In this document: in pieces, positions 60,966 through 64,000 of the stretch
Layout of the letters: each line of letters opens with the position of its first letter
Position numbering within the stretch: position 1 is the stretch's first letter
Origin: Rhynchosporium graminicola
Lineage: Eukaryota > Ascomycota > Leotiomycetes > Helotiales > Ploettnerulaceae
Assembly: GCA_900074885.1 (NCBI GenBank)
Contig: FJUW01000012.1
Span: 992,001-1,056,000, forward strand
Direction of reading: 5' to 3'
DNA length: 64,000 nucleotides
Notes under the pieces: model-generated
The model's database searches: none
What the model saw: only the letters and a program-made list of their open reading frames with translations
Told to the model about the DNA's origin: nothing
Translations under genes and position numbers: made by a program

Positions 60966-62548
60966 TTAAACAGAAAGATTAAGACCGCCGGGGATAGTAT
61001 TAAATAATATCTCACCTAGAAAACTCGATTCGCACGTACGACTACTAGGGAGCTCTTCGCTGAGTTATCTCTACTTACCTTAGATTTTCGGAATTATACG
61101 GAAATAGTTAGTACTATTAATTACGAATTCGATAGTTAGGTTTTCAAAAGAGCCGAGATTCCAGAGATCTCTCGGATAGCTAGGAATTTGAATGTAATTC
61201 AGCCTCAGAAGCACTAGTATTACTGCGAAGTCACTCTCGGATACTTCGAAACTCGTTCTTTCGTGCGTACGAAGTAAAACAGTAGACGAATTTTAGGTGG
61301 AAACTTCCCTATAGGCCCTAATATTCATTATCCTCTTACCCGACTTTAACCTTCCGAAAGTAGCTCTAATAGCGAAAAACCTTACTTTTAAGCTAGGACG
61401 AAGTAGCTTATTACCCTAGCGGAAATTGCCGGAATCCGACTTGTAACCCCTATACCCCGGTATAATTTGTCCCCCTTAGTAGAATCGACCTCCTTCTACT
61501 AGAACCTTTAATTTAACACTTTCTATATCTACTTAATAAAGATATCTGATTCTTCTTAATCTTTCGGCTTCTTCAGAATTCGATTTCGACTTTCGCTTCT
61601 TCTATAACTTTCAAGTGTTCTATCACTTTCGCTTAGCCTCGCTTACCTAATACTATACCTCCTAAGAAGGCTCAGCTAGCTCCTACGGCTTCACCGGAAT
61701 ACCCTTATAGCCCCTTCGATTCCGTACCTACTATAGAATTGCTTTAATCGATTGAAGACTATTAATTATAGATAGAATCGACTACTCGGGAGCTTTCTAT
61801 TAGTATTAGTCGCATCGAACAGATATTTACCGAGTTTTTACGTACTTAGGTATAATCGATAAACCTTAGACCTTCGGGAAACTCGGTATTATAATTACCG
61901 ATAGAACCTACTCTTAAACGCTCTTTAATTAATAATTTACAGACCTCCGGTAAGTCGCAACTAACTAAAAGTATCGATAATCTTAATATAAGGATCAACT
62001 CGTCTTTTAGCTAATAGCGTGCTTCTATTTAGGACTGACTAGAAGTTAATTCAGACTAATACCTAACTACGCGTGCCTATAAAGCGCTAGTCTAGAGCTC
62101 TACTTCTAGCCTTATAAGAGGTTACTTAGAACTATAGTATCTCTCGGAAATTACGCCTTTCTCCTCTGCTAAAGAGATAATTTCAGTACTCGCTTCTTAT
62201 TACCTTTCCGGACTCGAAACGGAGTAGTATCAGACCGAATTTCATAAGCTTTTAATGAAAAAGGAGTCCTTTTTATAATTCCGTGCAAAGTTCTAAAGCT
62301 CAGTAATTCTCGGAGGTATAGCTGAATCAGAGTAGTACTTTTACCTCTAGCTGAAGCTTACTATACGGCTACGTATAGCTACTGCTCTAATTAAGTACTC
62401 TTAGAAGACTAATTATTTAGCTATAGTCTCTTCTCTTACGGCACTCGATTTGGAACTCTCTCGACTACTTTTAATACCTCGAGCTACTCTAGCTCTACCG
62501 ATAGTTAGCACGTCTTCTGAGCTCTTAATACCTATCGAGGAAGTATAA

Positions 62549-62590
62549 TATTACTACTATAAGAAGTATAGTCACTATAAGGGCGATTAT
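62549..62590 (+). pseudogene. TE3 gag zinc knuckle (RIP-mutated)
   Basis: Fourteen codons read YYYYKKYSHYKGDY. Replacing Tyr at positions 1, 4 and 14 by the Cys that RIP would have removed gives a standard CCHC knuckle with H at position 9. It shows that the TE3 interior once coded for a functional-looking gag. Confidence 0.8.
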
Positions 62591-62749
62591 CCGATATTAA
62601 AGATAAAGAAGGAGTGATTTGCGTCTTACGCTTTAGATTAATAATCACTTAGATTTTATTTAGAATTCGACTAGATTTAACTCTCTTTTCTTTCGTTTCT
62701 TATTACCTTTAAAGGCTCGAGGGCGAGCTTTTATCTTAGAAGGGGGTAA

Positions 62750-62951
62750 TATGACGGCGCATAGTATACGTAGCAGATACGGGCTAGTATCGGTACCTTA
62801 GGCATACCCTCCTTATATATATAGAAGGTGCAGACTCCTTCAGAGCTCTGTATCTTTCTGTTTCCTTCGTACTAGATTATATAAGATCGCTCTTAGCCTC
62901 CCTACTTATTTATTCTTACTTATATACCGCCTTGAGTCTTGTGTCGTTACA
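62750..62951 (+). repeat. TE3 3' LTR, 202 bp
   Basis: It is the partner of 60764-60965, starting TATGACGGCGC (TG changed to TA) and keeping the CA end, followed by CCTTC. Confidence 0.93.
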
Positions 62952-64000
62952 CCTTCTAGACGTTCTATCACGAGTTTCGTACGCTAGCTCGTAAAGCTAA
63001 TATAAATAATCAATCGACTCTGAAAATAGACTTATAAGAGAAGCTACTCTTATAGCTTCGGAAATAGCTCTTCTAATAGTATAGAACGTTAAGAATACTA
63101 GAAGAATACGTTAAAGCTATATAAGCTGAAGATTAAGGTTAATTTATAAAAAAGAATTACTATTCCGAGTCTTCAGCTAAGGCTAGCGCGACTCGGGAAC
63201 GCCCTATTAATACCTCCTCCTAGCGCTATATTACGAACTCTTCTTCTTATCCGCAACTAGGCCTTCCTACTCCCGAGAACACTAGTATAACCGGTAATTA
63301 AACCTCTATAAGTCGTATACTATAGTAAGTGCGAAGCGATACTCCGCGAGCTCTATCGCTAGCGAATACTCCTCGTTACTTTACGCTTACCTTATACTTA
63401 CGCTTATCGTTAGCTCGACCTAATACTCCGCACTATATTAACGCGATTAATATTAATAATAATATTAATAGTAAGTCAGAAGATAATAATAACGAAGATA
63501 CGTATAGCGACGCTTAGGAGTATACTAAACCTCTGCTAGTAAAAGACTATACTTAAGGAAAGACTCCTTCCTAGGTAGTATACGAGATATACGATATCTT
63601 AACCTTACGAAGCTTCTTAGTAATTAATCGTTTACTACGCGTACTACTCTTACTAAGAATAGACTTTCGTATAAGCTACTCGCACTTCTTAATTCTAGAG
63701 CTAATAGATACTATTTTATTAATTATTCTTTTCTCAAATCTCTTTCCTTCTTTCTAAAACCTTTAATTTACTCTCTACTAAACGTAATCCCTATTAAAGG
63801 TTTTAATAGCGTTAATAGTAGTATAATTAGTCACTATATAATACTTAACTTAATAGTAGATCGCCGCGTTCAGGCATTTACTCCCTTTCTTATTACTACT
63901 CTCGGAAACTATAGTATTATACTCGGAAGGACCTGGCTTTCGGAATATCAAGTACTCTTAGATACCTCTAAACGATAGATTATTTAGCTACTATATACTC

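Larger units (their letters stand above)
60764..62951 (+). mobile_element. TE3: short gag-only LTR retroelement, 2.2 kb
   Basis: Two 202-bp LTRs are flanked by CCTTC duplications (60759-60763 and 62952-62956). The 1784-bp interior has no room for and no sign of RT or integrase. It encodes a gag-like frame ending in a zinc knuckle at 62549-62590 (C-x2-C-x4-H-x4-C spacing with TAT at Cys positions). A polypurine tract GAAGGGGGTAA precedes the 3' LTR. The LTR 3' half and the first 40 bp of the interior resemble TE2, so TE2-type enzymes probably mobilised it. It is nested in TE4 gag and RIP-mutated. Confidence 0.9.
59517..64000 (+). mobile_element. TE4: LTR retroelement, right end outside window, interrupted by TE3
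   Basis: It starts TGTGACGACTAGTC, like the TGTGACG starts of TE2 and TE3. An LTR-like leader with TATATATATACTT near 59617 is followed from about 59832 by a gag reading frame. The frame stops at the TE3 insertion (60763) and resumes in phase after the CCTTC duplication (62957), as KIDYK then TFYHEFRTLARKA. It continues with EKLLLQLRKQLF and a serine/threonine-rich part up to about 63600. Gag of this shape is usual for Ty1/Ty3 elements. The 3' LTR was not seen, so the end and the exact 5' LTR length are unknown, and other remnants may begin after 63.7 kb. Confidence 0.65.

Noticed and set aside
1..64000. tRNA, rRNA, CRISPR arrays and prokaryotic operon signals
   Set aside because: None was seen; introns and RIP-mutated retroelements mark the DNA as fungal nuclear. 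A tRNA scan was not possible by eye for every position.

Overview
This window looks like nuclear DNA of a filamentous ascomycete (Pezizomycotina, possibly Leotiomycetes; the class is an inference). Genes have short GT-AG introns of about 45-170 bp. Recognisable products include a DUF1752/DUF3295 protein, an Lsb5-like VHS-GAT protein and a CCCH/CHY zinc-finger protein. Large blocks of transposon DNA are almost devoid of CA and TG dinucleotides but keep CG, the footprint of repeat-induced point mutation (RIP).

Layout. 1-1657: the 5' part of a DUF1752/DUF3295 gene on the minus strand, running off the left edge. 1658-9547: gene-poor sequence rich in TAGG/CCTA repeats and microsatellites. 9548-10518: a five-exon gene, not visible as one open frame, for a 93-residue secreted protein with eight cysteines in two similar four-cysteine units. 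10599-20735: a complete, RIP-mutated Ty3/gypsy chromovirus (TE1) with 141-bp LTRs and a GCGGG target duplication. It sits 80 bp upstream of that gene's ATG and separates it from a TATA box. TE1 also carries a long extra reading frame of unknown family between its chromodomain and 3' LTR. 20741-30775: gene-poor single-copy-looking DNA. 30776-48183: a gene island with seven genes. 48410-64000: nested RIP-mutated retroelements. TE2 (49138-56914) is a full chromovirus inside older transposon DNA. TE3 (60764-62951) is a short gag-only element inside the gag of TE4, which starts at 59517 and runs off the right edge.

The genes do not form one pathway. Probable roles: nutrient-signalling regulation (DUF1752/DUF3295), endocytosis and actin linkage (Lsb5-like), zinc-finger protein or RNA regulation (CCCH/CHY), plus four conserved or lineage-specific proteins of unknown function. 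The most notable points are the small secreted protein gene cut from its core promoter by TE1, its duplicated exon pattern, the extra frame in TE1, and TE3 as a gag-only relative of TE2. Exon models were built by eye from splice signals, reading frame and family resemblance; transcripts could correct them.
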